From Pseudophaeomoniella oleicola (lineage: Eukaryota > Ascomycota > Eurotiomycetes > Phaeomoniellales > Phaeomoniellaceae): a stretch of DNA of 64,000 nucleotides. Location of the stretch: positions 1 through 64,000 of the forward strand of contig QWDQ01000032.1 in the NCBI GenBank assembly GCA_003868215.1, given 5' to 3'. The notes under the pieces are model-generated. The model did no database searches, was not told where the DNA came from, and saw nothing but the letters and a program-made list of their open reading frames with translations. A program made the position numbers and the translations under genes. Below are positions 45,444 to 57,462 of this stretch, one piece after another (the stretch's first letter is position 1; the number at the start of each line of letters is the position of its first letter).

Positions 45444-45838
45444 AAGTTGGACTCGGGTAGTACATGAGACACCCGCCCACATCGGTCCGCCCTCGTCGTT
45501 GCATTGTGTCTGTAACTTACAAGACCATGAGAAAGTAGGTTGCGGGTGACACAAACGCGCTTGATAGATATTGTATACGGGATACCAAAAATCACACAAA
45601 GTCCAATTATATATGTACTCGCTCTCAAACTTGGGTATCTAGACGCAAGGAAAGGATATAGGTCAGATTAACTTGCCACCAGCTAGGTGAACATGAAGAG
45701 ACATTGAACGAGATATGCTGCTGGGAACGCCAACGCTAAGATATGACCGCCCATTTAAGACGAAACACGACATCTGGGGTCCAAAAAGCGTGCTCACCCG
45801 TCTCGATGGACATGATAGAAACGGTGTGTACAGCTCTC
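44847..45838. other. Convergent 3' region with TG microsatellite
   Basis: One kb between the ends of two convergent genes. It includes a TG run and no supported frame. Confidence 0.6.
45407..45439. repeat. TG dinucleotide run
   Basis: About sixteen TG units, capable of Z-DNA. Confidence 0.9.
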
Positions 45839-48800
45839 TCAGAGCCACAGTAACCACTTCACGATTGTGAGGATCAGTCTCACCACTCCCCGGACAACTC
45901 GTATCATTGTGACCAAGCCCCATACTATCCAGAGCAATCCCACAACCGCACCCTCGACCGTGCCCCACAACAACCTTCGCACGAGTCTATCGGCGCCAAA
46001 TATTCCCTTTCTGCTACGTCTGACCGCCACGTCAACCGAGTCATTCAGCTGCTTCACCGCAAGGTTGCTCGTCGTTGTCAATGACTGTGACAATTCTCCT
46101 GCTTGATCCGCAGCGGCCCGGACACGCGGGGTCAGACTGTTTTCTATCAGATCTTCTACCTCCTGTAACGAGGAATGAAGGCTAGGGACTGTTGTGGTCG
46201 TAAATGATGTGGTAAGTGACCGAACAGACTCTGAATGCGCTGTAATCGCCGAGATAAGCTGTTTAGATGCTTGGATGTATTGCTCTTTTCTAGGAACAGG
46301 AGGAAATGTCTGATCGGGCTGAGACCGCTTGGGGTCTGCAAGCAAGTCGAGCAAAAGCTTCGGGGGCGTATCGCAGACAGTGTTGGCGCGACGAGATATT
46401 TCGCGAGCCTTCAATGCAGATGTCAATAGAAGAGCCCGAGCCCGAGCCAAGTCACGATCGTTCACTGGATGGAGCGGATGATGAGCTACGGTGGAAGGGC
46501 TCCGTCCCATAGACATAGACGACTGGTCGCGAGAGCGAGCCTTCGACATTGGAACCGTGCTAAGCCCAGTGACAGGGACTGCGGCGTTGCGACCAATTTG
46601 CGGTCTGGCAATGCCTGAGTCGCCGGTGACAGCCAGATGGAGAGGTCCTCCGAAGTAGCTTGAACGTCGGGAGTCGTCGCCCAGATCCCGGAGATCGTCT
46701 GCTGAGGGTGTACGGCTGGTATCGAGTCTGGGGGGAGCTAGTCGTTGAATGTGATTCGATTTACGGTTTTCGCGTCGACTAGCATCTGCGTCGACGGCCG
46801 CACTATTCTGTTTCACAGGTTCCTCAGCATCCTGCCTGTCTGGTGATTCTTTGTCTACTTGATCGTCTTTAAATGGCGATGTGAAGACTGGGAGATTGGA
46901 AATATGATACTGTGGTTGTTGTCTTTCTTTGCTGCTCCTTTGTTCCTCGGGAGCTGAGCCACTTGGCGATACCTCTGGTGAAACCTTGGGGACTCCTTCA
47001 TCTTCAGTCTCCACATCAGAAATGCCACTTGATTCCGCAGACGGGACATGCGTGAGATCAGGAACGTCGCGTTTCCATATGAAGTCACCTACCCTTGAAA
47101 CTTCGTTGCCCACGATTTCAGCAATTCTGCCACCTTTAAAGATGCCCCGAATTCGGGAGGACTGTTCTTGTGTACTTTGTTTGCTACCGCTTTTGGTGGG
47201 TGTCGTTTGGATCCGTCGAGGTTGCTGCATCGACTGCTGTTCTTCTGGAGTCGTGTTGGTTCTTCTGCCGAAGGGGCTTTGGTCTCTGGACATATTTGGT
47301 ATTGGTACAGTCGAGCCTCTCCGAGGTGGCTCTACACTAGGGGTCCTAGAATGCAACGGGGAACGGCCGCTTAATGATGCGAAATCCGCAGTGCTGACAC
47401 CAGCTCTATCCTGGCTCTTATTACGAACGTGACGAAGCAGATTTATAGGATTCGGGAGCGATTTCCTTGTCGGCGAAGTCTCCCGACTGGCAGGGGGAGA
47501 GAGATTGATGGCGATACTTGGAAATTCGCCATTGGTTGGAGAATTAGGTCCAGTGGTATCTCCCTCATGAGAAGTCCGCGGCTGATCCTCATCCGACTGC
47601 TGGCCTACATTGTCATCATTCCTCTCTTCCATCTTCAAGTGATCCTTCAGTCGATCCCCGGCAAGCTCATCAGTACGCGGCTCGGATTGTGCATACGTAG
47701 GTCTTCCTTCGCCAAAATAAGGGTCGTCTTGTACTTGCGAATTGTTTGGACGTTCAGAGTCCTGCATGTTGGCCATCTGCGCCTCTACATTTGAAATGTC
47801 CAGCTCTCCATCTTCGCTCTGATGACGTTGCAGCCTGGCACGCCCACGGCGATCTGACCTCTCGGAATCCGAGAGGGATCCAGAACTTGATCTACTGAGA
47901 GATCTGGACAGTACAGCGAGCCCTTTCCTCCTTTTCCTACCAAACGGACTACCGTGACGGCGTGAATCGTCCGCCGCATACCGCAAGATCTTGGATCGGC
48001 GACCTTTGCGAGAATCTAGGCGATCTTCAGATGTTGGCAAGAAGCTCGGCAATTTCGGAGGTACAGGGTGTTGCAGATCGTTTTCTTTATCAGACCGCTC
48101 CTTTGTTATTCCAGGCAGGTCTTCCACCTGACCCTGCTGATCTCTCGACCAACGTTTGGTTTTCAAGGGAGCGTCATCGGAATAGATCTTGTTGCCATCC
48201 CGATCTTCGATTCTCATCTTGTTGAGACCCTGTTCTGTCCAATACGCATCTGCCAACAGCTCACTTGGATGTAAGACCCAGTCCAGTCTTGGCCTACGTG
48301 GTTTGACACTAGGTTTGTTCTTATCTTTGCGTGAAACTTTGTCATCAGTCTGCTGTTCGCTGTCGACCACTGCCATGTAGCGGCTGTCCTGCAGTTGCGG
48401 CAATCGGACGCAAGAGTAAGGATCAGAGGGATCTTCACCATGCGCTTTGGTCGCAGCATCGACCCAAGCCCGGACTCTTTCAACATCGTGCCAACCTCCT
48501 TCTTCGACTGGTATTGGTTGCTTCTCCCTGAAGCGAACTTTTCGATTTCGTACATACTGCAACGGGTTATAAACCCTACCTTCGTATACAGACTGGGTGT
48601 CAACGCGTCTCGAAGGCCCTAGCGGCGGGAGATACTTTAGCAGACGCCGATATTCATAGAGTAGCTCCAGGTATATTTTCGCCTTTTCAACTCGGGCGTA
48701 GGTAGCGTCAGAAATATCGTAGACGGGTTCGGAGCCAATGCTTGTTGAAGCCTCATCGACTAAAGAGAATCCAGGATGCGTAACAGTTTGTTGAGAACTC

Positions 48801-49642
48801 GGCGTCCCTCGTGACGCCCTGTGGTTGATCTCTCGAGATGTTGGCGACCTGTTGCCTGATGTCTGGCGTTGCGCCTGAAAATATTGACCTAGACTACCTT
48901 GGCGTCGCTCTTGCAGTGCTCTTTGGCTCAAAAGCGGTCTAGTTCCAGGGTTAGACACAGTCCTGGAATTGGAGAAATATCTTCTTCTGCCCTCACTTAA
49001 CGCCAGAGCCATATGGACAATCTGTGAGGAGTCCGTATCAAAGCCAATCGAAGGAAGAATGGATGCCTCTGTGCTGGGAGCAGAAGCATGATTAGAGGCG
49101 GAACTCCCTGCATGACTACTTCCAGAGAACTGGGAAGGTGTATGGTCCGAAGCCTGGCTCTTCCTGGCGTAATTTTCCTCTTCTGCTGTTTGCTTGACTT
49201 CCTTAGCAAGGGGTGAACCGCTGTAGGACTTTCCGGTATCTGTATCTCGAGCCTTTCTCTGTTTTCTCACAAACAAAGAAGGCTCATCTTTCTTTGTCTT
49301 GCCCTTGTCAAGTCCTTTAGCAACGTCAGAACCTTGCTCTGCGCGTGATGTCGCTGGAAGTCCTAGAAGGAAGCCACTCCGGCGCCATAACTTATGACTT
49401 GTAGACCTGCTCCCAGAAGAGGAAGAGGCAAGACTTCCTGCTGGTGAACTATGTTCTACTTCGTGCGAGTCGACCTGCCGTATTCCATGTCCATTGGCGT
49501 TATCGTGGTGGCTATCAGAAGGATCTGGTTCGGCGTCTACTCGGTCATGGTTTTTGCTTGAAGTCGACGGCGTTGCTACCATGAAAGCTCCAGGTTCTGA
49601 TCGCCGCGGCGAGCCATTTGTCTGTAGGCGGCCTGTTGACAT
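45839..49642 (-). CDS. Large unknown fungal protein with C-terminal membrane anchor, 1267 aa
   Basis: One uninterrupted frame. Residues 1-300 are disordered with S/R/H-rich sequence. A folded-looking module at about 300-480 includes ARVEKAKIYLELLYEYRRLL, GRVYNPLQYVRNRKVRFRE and GWHDVERVRAWVDAATKAHG, then RLDWVLHPSELLADAYWTEQ. A long disordered S/P/E-rich middle follows. The C-terminal 220 residues are helical (ARALLLTSALKAREISRRAN onward) and end in a hydrophobic region at about 1225-1267 with two or three membrane helices and basic residues between them. This suggests tail anchoring to the ER, nuclear envelope or plasma membrane, with a cytosolic N-terminus. I do not recognise a named family. 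No enzymatic motif is visible. Confidence 0.75.
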   Translation of the reverse strand: MSTGRLQTNGSPRRSEPGAFMVATPSTSSKNHDRVDAEPDPSDSHHDNANGHGIRQVDSHEVEHSSPAGSLASSSSGSRSTSHKLWRRSGFLLGLPATSRAEQGSDVAKGLDKGKTKKDEPSLFVRKQRKARDTDTGKSYSGSPLAKEVKQTAEEENYARKSQASDHTPSQFSGSSHAGSSASNHASAPSTEASILPSIGFDTDSSQIVHMALALSEGRRRYFSNSRTVSNPGTRPLLSQRALQERRQGSLGQYFQAQRQTSGNRSPTSREINHRASRGTPSSQQTVTHPGFSLVDEASTSIGSEPVYDISDATYARVEKAKIYLELLYEYRRLLKYLPPLGPSRRVDTQSVYEGRVYNPLQYVRNRKVRFREKQPIPVEEGGWHDVERVRAWVDAATKAHGEDPSDPYSCVRLPQLQDSRYMAVVDSEQQTDDKVSRKDKNKPSVKPRRPRLDWVLHPSELLADAYWTEQGLNKMRIEDRDGNKIYSDDAPLKTKRWSRDQQGQVEDLPGITKERSDKENDLQHPVPPKLPSFLPTSEDRLDSRKGRRSKILRYAADDSRRHGSPFGRKRRKGLAVLSRSLSRSSSGSLSDSERSDRRGRARLQRHQSEDGELDISNVEAQMANMQDSERPNNSQVQDDPYFGEGRPTYAQSEPRTDELAGDRLKDHLKMEERNDDNVGQQSDEDQPRTSHEGDTTGPNSPTNGEFPSIAINLSPPASRETSPTRKSLPNPINLLRHVRNKSQDRAGVSTADFASLSGRSPLHSRTPSVEPPRRGSTVPIPNMSRDQSPFGRRTNTTPEEQQSMQQPRRIQTTPTKSGSKQSTQEQSSRIRGIFKGGRIAEIVGNEVSRVGDFIWKRDVPDLTHVPSAESSGISDVETEDEGVPKVSPEVSPSGSAPEEQRSSKERQQPQYHISNLPVFTSPFKDDQVDKESPDRQDAEEPVKQNSAAVDADASRRENRKSNHIQRLAPPRLDTSRTPSADDLRDLGDDSRRSSYFGGPLHLAVTGDSGIARPQIGRNAAVPVTGLSTVPMSKARSRDQSSMSMGRSPSTVAHHPLHPVNDRDLARARALLLTSALKAREISRRANTVCDTPPKLLLDLLADPKRSQPDQTFPPVPRKEQYIQASKQLISAITAHSESVRSLTTSFTTTTVPSLHSSLQEVEDLIENSLTPRVRAAADQAGELSQSLTTTSNLAVKQLNDSVDVAVRRSRKGIFGADRLVRRLLWGTVEGAVVGLLWIVWGLVTMIRVVRGVVRLILTIVKWLLWL

Positions 49643-50185
49643 CGAGGTTACCTCGATCTAGGTGCTATACGTTTATGGAATAACAGGCGACCGCAAGAGT
49701 CGTAGTGTGCGCATCATCAGGAGATGTTGGAGCATCCATCTCAAGATATAGATGAACCCATGGGATGGCCGAAAATGGGCTGTCGTAGACCTGATTGTTG
49801 AATTACAGGAGAGAGAAGTGGCGCACTGTCGCAACGTTTATCCGGAAGGGCGACGAGACAGGAAGGTCGAGATACGTAAGGCAACTTTGGAGACTAGAAT
49901 CTGGGGTTATTCTGCCGTTGCCAAGACCATGGGCCAGAAGTCTATCCCCAACAATAAACAAATATTAGGCGTCGCCGAACGTGCACTTAGAAAGTACCTC
50001 GGTACATATATCATTTGAATCGACAGAAGTGGCTCGTCTTCATACTCAGTGCATATGATCCTTGAGGAGAGCTCGATTCTTGACAGGTCTGATCCTAGAC
50101 GCCTCAACAAGACCTAAATCTACGATACGCAAATACCACTAATCAATCCATAGGCAGCGTAAGGCATAATCTACCAGCGAGACAA
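49643..50185. other. Intergenic between two minus-strand genes
   Basis: Promoter of the 1267-residue gene and 3' end of SAC1. An 88-codon plus-strand frame is not convincing. Confidence 0.5.
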
Positions 50186-52412
50186 TCATTCGGTTCGCTT
50201 TTTGCCTTCCTCCATATTGCCCATGCGCATCATGCTCGCGCTAGCATTCCTCCTGTTGCGTGAAGCGCTTGCCAATACTGAACCGATAAGCTTATCCTTG
50301 TAGGCATGGGACAATGAGTCCTGACAAGCTTCCTGACAAGCCGGAGAAGGGTTGAGCTTTGGCCAGTTGACCTGGTTTTTCATGTTAGAAAATTCAAGTG
50401 TAACCGTGAGAAGGAGGAACTTACGTATAAAGGCCCATGGTTATAAACGAAGGTCAGCGACCAACAGCCTATTACAAACCATACGAACAGGAACAGTCGG
50501 ATTGCCCATGACGAAGACCCTGGCACACTTCTGGTGAAAAGGGACACAAAAATAAGGAAGATGCTCGCTGTCAAGACGTACGGAATCGACTGGATCACAA
50601 GCGGTCTGCGATCCGCAAAGATCAAAGAGCTGCCGACACCCGAGGTCGTTGGAAGATACGCGCCCAAGAAAAGATCGTACGCATCCTGTCGGCCGCCATC
50701 CATGAAATTGTTCAACAGGTAACGAGTAATTGAGTTGCTCAGATCCTGCAACGCCCCACGTCTGGTGCGATTGCCAGTGCGAGTAAAGTCGGTCTTTAGG
50801 GCTCCCGTTCCCGAATAGGCTTTTGAAACAACATCAGCATTATCAGCCCAGATGTTGCGGTATAGAAATTCAAAATTTGGATCATCATTCGCCGCTTGAC
50901 CTGGCGGAAGAATGCCAACGTCCTGGAGCTGTCGAGAGAGTGCCCATCGGCCTAACATGCTTTGAACGACATTCGTACGATCGAGGCAATCCATACAGTT
51001 GGTCCTTACAACAGCTGTTTGTTTCAAGCGCGCTTCTATAGCACCGGATGGATCCCCAGGCATCTCAACTCCTCGGAAATAACCTCCTTTGACTAATCCC
51101 TCGGTCAACTGATCAAGGAGCAGCTGAGTCCGGTACCACTTCAGTCCCTTTGTTTCGCTGTGGAAATCGAAATAAATATAGTGAAGTCGGTCAAACTTCT
51201 GGTCACGTTCTTCTGGTTGTATCATATGGATCTTTTCCGAGGTACGTTGATCTGCCATGGTGCTTTCTTCTGCTGACGTCACGAGTGTCCGAACAACGTC
51301 TTCATATGCTCTCTTAACCTTCTCCTCTCTCCCTTTCTTATTAACGAGGTTGACAAGATAGTTCTCTCCATAAAGTCGGATCTGTTCATTGAAATGCTTC
51401 TTCGCTGCTTCGACAGCAGTATCCACACCCCGAATCTGCAGCTTGGGTGTATACCGTAGATTGTTGAGCTCAGCCCAGTATGCAGGGACGCTGCCCCTCG
51501 TCTGTACGAACGATAGAATTTGCAAATCGTTGCTGTTGGGTGCCGAAGGCCCATTTTGATAGCCATTGCCTCCAGCGAATCCAGCAGGTTGTCCACTGTT
51601 GTCGTTAAGGAGGACAGTCTGCTCAGTTTCATTGAAATTGGCAACATTGCCCTGTTCATCGACCCCACGTGAAAAGTATCGAGTCCCTGCTCGATGACGC
51701 GACTTCCTTGTGATTAGAATAAATGTAAATGGTTTGGATTTGATGCTTGTAGGGACAATTCGCAGGACGCCTGAAAACACAGGTAATATGTAAGGGTCGA
51801 CTCCTGGTAATGGCCCGCTTCTACCGCCGCTGTTTCGGTAGTCTATTAGGTCGGATTGAACGAATCTATTCCAAAAGAAGCGATCATCTGCCCTTTTCCA
51901 CAAAGGCTGCGACAGATCGGACTCGGACTGTCTCTGGAAGCTGTTTGTAAGATCGAAAGAGTATGAGAAATACATCGGCGCTGTTTTGAGGAGAACCTTG
52001 AGCAGAGCGATGAAGGTATCTTCATCAGGATCATGTACTGGTCTCTCTCGCAGTGGCAGAAACTCTGTCGCAACAACTTTATATGTCATATGCCCCCTGA
52101 TCCTGCCCATAGGCTGCGCTTTAGTGATTACAATAACATATTTATCTATATTAATACATACGTCAGTATTTTTGCTCAGTCTCATTGAAAGGCACTTCTA
52201 GACTGACCAAGTTTGAGCTTGATGATACCGAGAATGCCAGCGATGCTGGACACTCTCTTGGCGCCCAGGAGGCTGCCATCATTCAGACGCAAGTCTCCAG
52301 ACGGTCTCTCAATGACAAGTGTCGGTGCAGAAGGTGTTGACGGTGAGGTGAAAGCGTAATGGGAGTTCGAGGCGTGCACGTTGATATCGCGGAAAGGGAG
52401 TAGACTTGCCAT
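50186..52412 (-). CDS. SAC1: SAC1 phosphoinositide phosphatase
   Basis: Exons (minus) 52208-52412, 50425-52145 and 50186-50371 encode 703 residues. Sac1 is an ER/Golgi membrane enzyme that removes phosphate from PI4P and other phosphoinositides. The N-terminal lobe (IAGILGIIKL then DKYVIVITKAQ across the first junction) is typical. The catalytic CX5R(T) motif reads RTNCMDCLDRTN with Cys near 452 and Arg near 458. Two C-terminal membrane spans (near 595 and 625) are followed by a cytosolic tail of about 60 residues encoded mostly by the last exon, which begins VNWPKLNPSPACQ. It is slightly longer than the yeast protein (623) owing to an insertion around residues 235-280. Donors GTCAGT and GTAAGT support the model. 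It shares a divergent promoter with RAB5. Confidence 0.94.
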
Positions 52413-53163
52413 CCTGACACAATCCCAGCGCAAATTTGGTGTGAAGGTTGATGGAATTTCCGTGTTATTGCATGATATGGTTGGAACAATTGATCCGCCT
52501 GTCAATAGGTAGTGATACTATGTAAATCGTGATCTGCCTTCCTGATATCTAGCACTGGTGAAAGCTGAGTGTAGGCCAAGTAGAGGTTATCATAGCCCAC
52601 CGCCCGCTGAAGTCATCATTCTACATTGGGGAAAGGTGTAATTACTGTACATTTTGGGGTAACCCAATACCCTGGGTATCTTACACGTCGTCAAGCCTGT
52701 AAAATACAACAGAAGTGACGGTCTCCGATGCTAAAAGAGGTAAGTGAGATGTGTTAAGAGATCTTTATCAGAGCTCTATCTGGAATATACAGCATGCGTC
52801 TAATTGGACGTGATATGTCTGGTAATGCACAGAGTCAAATCAATCTCTATCTATTCTTTGTTGTGAGGACTGGGGATCAGAATACGGAAGTTCATGTGAT
52901 TGTATGTAAGGTAATTACGGCGGCTGATGGATGAGTGAGGCGCTGTTTCGGGGAACAAGCTAAAGCCAAATTGCGGCGTAAATCGACTCAAGCAACTTCA
53001 TCAATTTACATCGAATGCACGTCTTTTGGGACCACGATATCAAATTACTTGTCTGCTCTTGATCTGACGGTCCTCTCCTCGAAGAAGACTTCAGAAGCAC
53101 TCTGAGCAATCCAGCGTCGTCTTCTTACGCCAATCTTTCCGCTCATCCAAGCAGTCCCCAGTT
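52413..53163. promoter_or_regulatory. Divergent promoter of SAC1 and RAB5
   Basis: 751 bases between the two start codons. There are no frames of note and no obvious TATA box. A C/T-rich tract precedes the RAB5 start codon. Confidence 0.5.
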
Positions 53164-53976
53164 ATGGCCTCTCGGGCAGGAGTAGCAGGTCGTCCTGGAG
53201 GCAGATTTGCCCAGTTCAAGCTCGTGCTGCTCGGTAAGACATGTAACGGCGCAACTTCAACGACTATGCTAACATAACGGGCAGGCGAATCCGCTGTTGG
53301 AAAGGTAGATTAATCCAGTACCCTTTACAGTATCGAAACGCTGATGCCTATCCTTTAGAGCTCCCTCGTCCTCCGCTTCGTTAAGGATCAATTCGATGAT
53401 TACAGAGAATCCACGATTGGTGCTGCATTCCTTACACAGACGATTTCCCTCGACGAAAGCACGACAGTCAAGTTCGAGATCTGGGACACGGCGGGTCAAG
53501 AGAGATATAAATCGCTGGCCCCAATGTACTACCGTAACGCTAATTGCGCTGTTGTGGTTTACGACATCACGCAAGCTGTAAGACTTCTTCAGCACATATG
53601 TTTCTCGGTCGCTGACGATCCTTTCCAGGCATCACTCGATAAAGCCAAGTCATGGGTGAAGGAGCTGCAACGACAAGCCAATGAGAACATTGTCATCGCT
53701 TTGGCCGGTAATAAAGTGGACATGGTCAATGAGAACCCTGAGAGACGAGCCATCCCAACTGCTGATGCTGAGGCATATGCGCGGGAAGCCGGTTTACTCT
53801 TCTTCGAGACATCAGCAAAGACGGCGACCAACGTTCGCGAGCTGTTCACTGCTATAGCAAAGAAGTTACCTCTCGATCAAGGCGGGCCACGAAATCTGAG
53901 AGCTGGTCCTCGACCTGGTGTCGACCTCAGACCTGAGGCTCCCGGCACTCAAGGCGCTGGGGCTTGCAATTGTTAA
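53164..53976 (+). CDS. RAB5: Rab5-family small GTPase (Vps21/Ypt5)
   Basis: Exons 53164-53233, 53285-53304, 53359-53577 and 53629-53976 give 218 residues. Rab5 controls early endosome fusion and recruits tethers and the Vps34 PI3-kinase. GTP motifs: GESAVGKSS at 24-32 (P-loop), WDTAGQE at 72-78, NKVD at 131-134 and SAK at 165-167; the switch region has the Rab5-type ESTIGAAF. The C-terminus ends in CNC, a CxC signal for double geranylgeranylation. The second exon has only 20 bases and encodes the core of the P-loop, so the GTP-binding loop is assembled by two introns. All motifs are intact. Confidence 0.95.
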
Positions 53977-54508
53977 ATGGCTGCACTTAATTGTATGGTG
54001 TGTTTTACGGGCCAGTGTTTGGTTTTAATCAATGCTCAGTCGCATTCTTATCTTTCGCTGCACCTAGCGGGAGGTTCTCCTTGTGTCATATTAGAGGGGA
54101 GTTGGTAGACTATATCTCAGCTGTGGCCTAGCTACCTGGGTATGGTTGGTTCTTTTCCGGCGTTCCACGGTCATAGTCATGATACCAATACTATTTAATA
54201 ACGTTGGATTTTTCTACGGTAATTGCTAGACACGTTCCATGATCATTAGTGAACTAGGAAATTGCGATAATTATCAATATTCAATCAGCTTGGACAGATT
54301 CATCAGGGATTCATGGATGGGTTTGATGTTGTATTTCTTTTCAGCACATCAACATTGATGTTCAGTAGCCACAGCGGAGTTGGTCCTAAAACCTCCGAGA
54401 TCGTACTTAGAACAATTACCTCAATCCCATCCAAGCTTTTCTTCATTACAGCGTTAGCCAACTTCACGAAGCTCGAGTCCACCATCACATGAAGGCTGGC
54501 AGCTCGAA
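53977..54508. other. Intergenic between RAB5 and MIC60
   Basis: About 530 bases containing the 3' end of RAB5 and the MIC60 promoter. No gene or repeat is visible. Confidence 0.55.
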
Positions 54509-56777
54509 ATGCTGCGCGGATCGATAGCTTTGGGGCAGCGGGCCTCAATTGGTTCACATGCTAGCATTATAAAAGCAAGATGGAGCGCTGCTGCAGCTGT
54601 GCAGCAGAGGCTTCTCATCCTGGTGAGCTCGCGCAGCATTGAACCCATCACTCTAATCAATCGCTAACTGCTTGCGCAGCAAAGAGGCTTTGCAGACGCT
54701 TCAAAACCGAGTTCGACGCAGAAGGATAGTATCCTCAATTCTGACCCTGCTTTCTTGCCAGGTTCTCAGAGCGCAGCCGCGAACCCTAACGTGCCTATTC
54801 CATCTGGCCCTGTGACTGAGGCACCAGAGGGCAACCCGACTCGTTTAACGCCTTCCGATCCCTTAGCGCCGCCAACAAATATCCCATTGACACCGCCTCC
54901 GCCTGCGCCGAAAGTCCAGACGAGTCCTCCAACATCTGTGCCGCCGCCGTCGCCGCCTCCTGCTGCGAGTTCATCATCTGACTCTTCCCCACCACCTCCT
55001 CCTCCACCGAAAAGGAGAAGACGGTTGCCGCGATTTCTAGCTTACTTGCTTGTCACTGGAGGTCTTGCATACGGTGGGGGTATCTGGTACGCTCTCAGGA
55101 GCGACAATTTTCACGACTTTTTCACGGAATATGTTCCTTTCGGAGAAGAAGCAGTCTTATACTTTGAAGAGAGAGCTTTCCAGCAACGATTTCCCCATGC
55201 CAGACATCAAGCCAGCAGGTTATTGGGCTCTCGACCTCGCGATGAGAGCGGTAGGGTCACGATTCCTTCGCGATCTGGGCTTTCATGGAAGGTGAAGGAA
55301 GAGACACCTCAGGGTAGCGATCTTAGCCAAAAAGGCCCTCACATGAGTGCAGTGATTGTCGAAGGGTCTCCAAAGGACAGTGTACAGAAGCAACCGGCTC
55401 AAGAGGAGACTCCAAGGAAGGCGGTTGTTGCAGAGAAGGCCAAGAATGAAGCGCAGTCCGGATCGAAAACAACCACTCTTGAACAATCTGCTTCAGCAGG
55501 TAAGGAACACGCTGCTAAGAACGAGGCTACTCCTGCTTCGACAACACCAGCCTCTCCCATCACGCAGATATCGCCTCTGACGGTGGACAACGCCGATGAG
55601 CCAGTTGTGCAAGAATTAGTAAAGACCGTCAACGATCTCATTACTGTGATCAATTCCGATACCGGGGATGCCGCGAGCAAATATTCGCTACCTCTAGAAA
55701 AGGCGAAGGAATCTCTTTCTTCCATCGGTACGAAGATAGTTAGTCTCAAGAGGTCTGCAGAAGAGGATGCGAAAGTTAAGATAGAAGAGGCGCACAAACA
55801 ATTCGAGGAGGCAGCACAGAACCTCGTGCACCGATTCGATGCGGCGCGCGTTGAGGAGGCTGCTGCTTTCCGAGAAGAGTTTGAGAAAGCACGTGAACAG
55901 TTGGCGCAAAACTATCATCATAAAGTCCAGCTCGAAGTTCAACGCTCAAATGAACTGGCCGAAGCCCGTTTGAAGAATGAGATGAAGGAACAAGCGATTG
56001 AATTGAAGCGCAAATTTATCTCTGATGTCCAGGGTCTGGTTGAGAAGGAACGCGAAGGCCGTCTCTCCAAGCTTGCTGACCTAAGCTCCAATGTATCAAA
56101 ACTTCAAGAACTTACCGTTGGCTGGAACGGTGTGATCGATACAAATCTTTCCACGCAGAAACTTCAAGTCGCTGTCGATGCTGTCCGGAGCACACTCGAG
56201 CGCGCAGCTTCGGAAGATAGCCGCCCTCGCCCATTTGTACGGGAACTTGCTGCTCTCAAAGAGGTCGCGAACGGTGATCCAGTTGTCGACGCTGCCATTG
56301 CTTCTATCAACCCTCTTGCGTATCAAAGAGGTCTGCCATCTTCTCATCAAGTCGTGGATCGTTTCCGCCGTGTCGCATCTGAGGTCAGAAAAGCCGCACT
56401 CCTTCCCGAAAATGCAGGCGTTGCTTCACATGCTGCATCCCTGTTACTTTCGAAAGTCATGTTCAAGAAGGAAGGACTCGCTGAAGGTAGCGATGTGGAG
56501 AGCATCTTGACTCGCACCGAGACTTTACTGGAAGAAGGAAACCTCGATGCTGCAGCTCGAGAGATGAACGGACTACATGGATGGGCAAAAACATTGAGCA
56601 AAGATTGGTTGGCTGACGTTCGAAGGATCTTGGAAGTCAATCAAGCACTTGAAGTAGGCCTTTTCCCCCCTCCTAGCCAAAGACCACTGCCAGTTTTTAA
56701 AAGGAGAGAAATGCTAACCTTTCCTATTCTAGGTGATCGAAACTGAAGCCCATCTTCAATGTCTCCGGGTCGAGTAG
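54509..56777 (+). CDS. MIC60: MIC60 (mitofilin), MICOS complex core subunit
   Basis: Exons 54509-54622, 54680-56653 and 56733-56777 encode 710 residues. Mic60 shapes crista junctions and tethers inner to outer mitochondrial membrane. The first exon encodes an Arg/Ser/Ala-rich presequence (MLRGSIALGQRAS), continuing into QRGFADA. A Pro-rich stretch is followed by one membrane span at about 156-177 (RFLAYLLVTGGLAYGGGIWY), a long coiled coil in the intermembrane space (about 340-480) and the C-terminal mitofilin domain, which ends in the small third exon (VIETEAHLQCLRVE). Without that exon the last conserved helix is lost. Donors are GTGAGC and GTAGGC. All parts of the family are present. Confidence 0.93.
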
Positions 56778-57370
56778 ATATGTGCCTTTTTGGTACACTT
56801 GGCTCCTCTCAATGGATATAAACCGGGCGTCGTGTCAGCTTTCTTGTGGTGCACTGTGTCGTTTTACTCCTGTTGATCTACATAGACGACACACTCTTGT
56901 CATCCAGGACGGTCGTATGTGTCCCCCAGGTCACGATGTTCCGTGATATCATATCGGGGACACATCTTGTAAAATCGCGAAGTGTTTTGTATGGAGAAAG
57001 AAAGAAAAGAAGCGGTGCTCATGAGGGTGGTTGAGATGGAGAGAGGGGGAGATGTTGTTTTGTTCCGTTGTTTTAAAGTAGGTAGTATTACCATGTAAAC
57101 TTATATATCAACCAAAGAGATATTGTTATCTCCGATAGAGAAAAAAAACCCCCGGGGAGAAGCAATAGAAAGAAAATAATTGTGTTTTTGTAATTTGATT
57201 GATTGTATCAATCAATATTGCCCATCTTTGCTGTTGGCCAGTTTTATTTCCAGGCTTTTTTCTTTTTTCAGCAAAAAGATTCTCTCTAATTTCTCATTAA
57301 TTCCTATTCGATGTAGGAAGGTAAAAAGTAATAAATAAATAACCTCCTTCCACTCCCAATCGCCTTGATA

Positions 57371-57454
57371 CTCTCTCTCTCTCTGTCTCTCTCTCTCTGT
57401 CTCTCTCTCTCTGTCTCTCTCTCTCTGTCTCTCTCTCTCTGTCTCTCTCTCTCT
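57371..57454. repeat. CT tract with regular GT interruptions
   Basis: About 84 bases of CT broken at regular 14-16-base intervals by a G, a minisatellite-like higher-order period. Confidence 0.9.
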
Positions 57455-57462
57455 AACAATCC

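Noticed and set aside
47000-48600. Several plus-strand frames of 60-167 codons
   Set aside because: They are shadows of the 1267-residue minus-strand gene.
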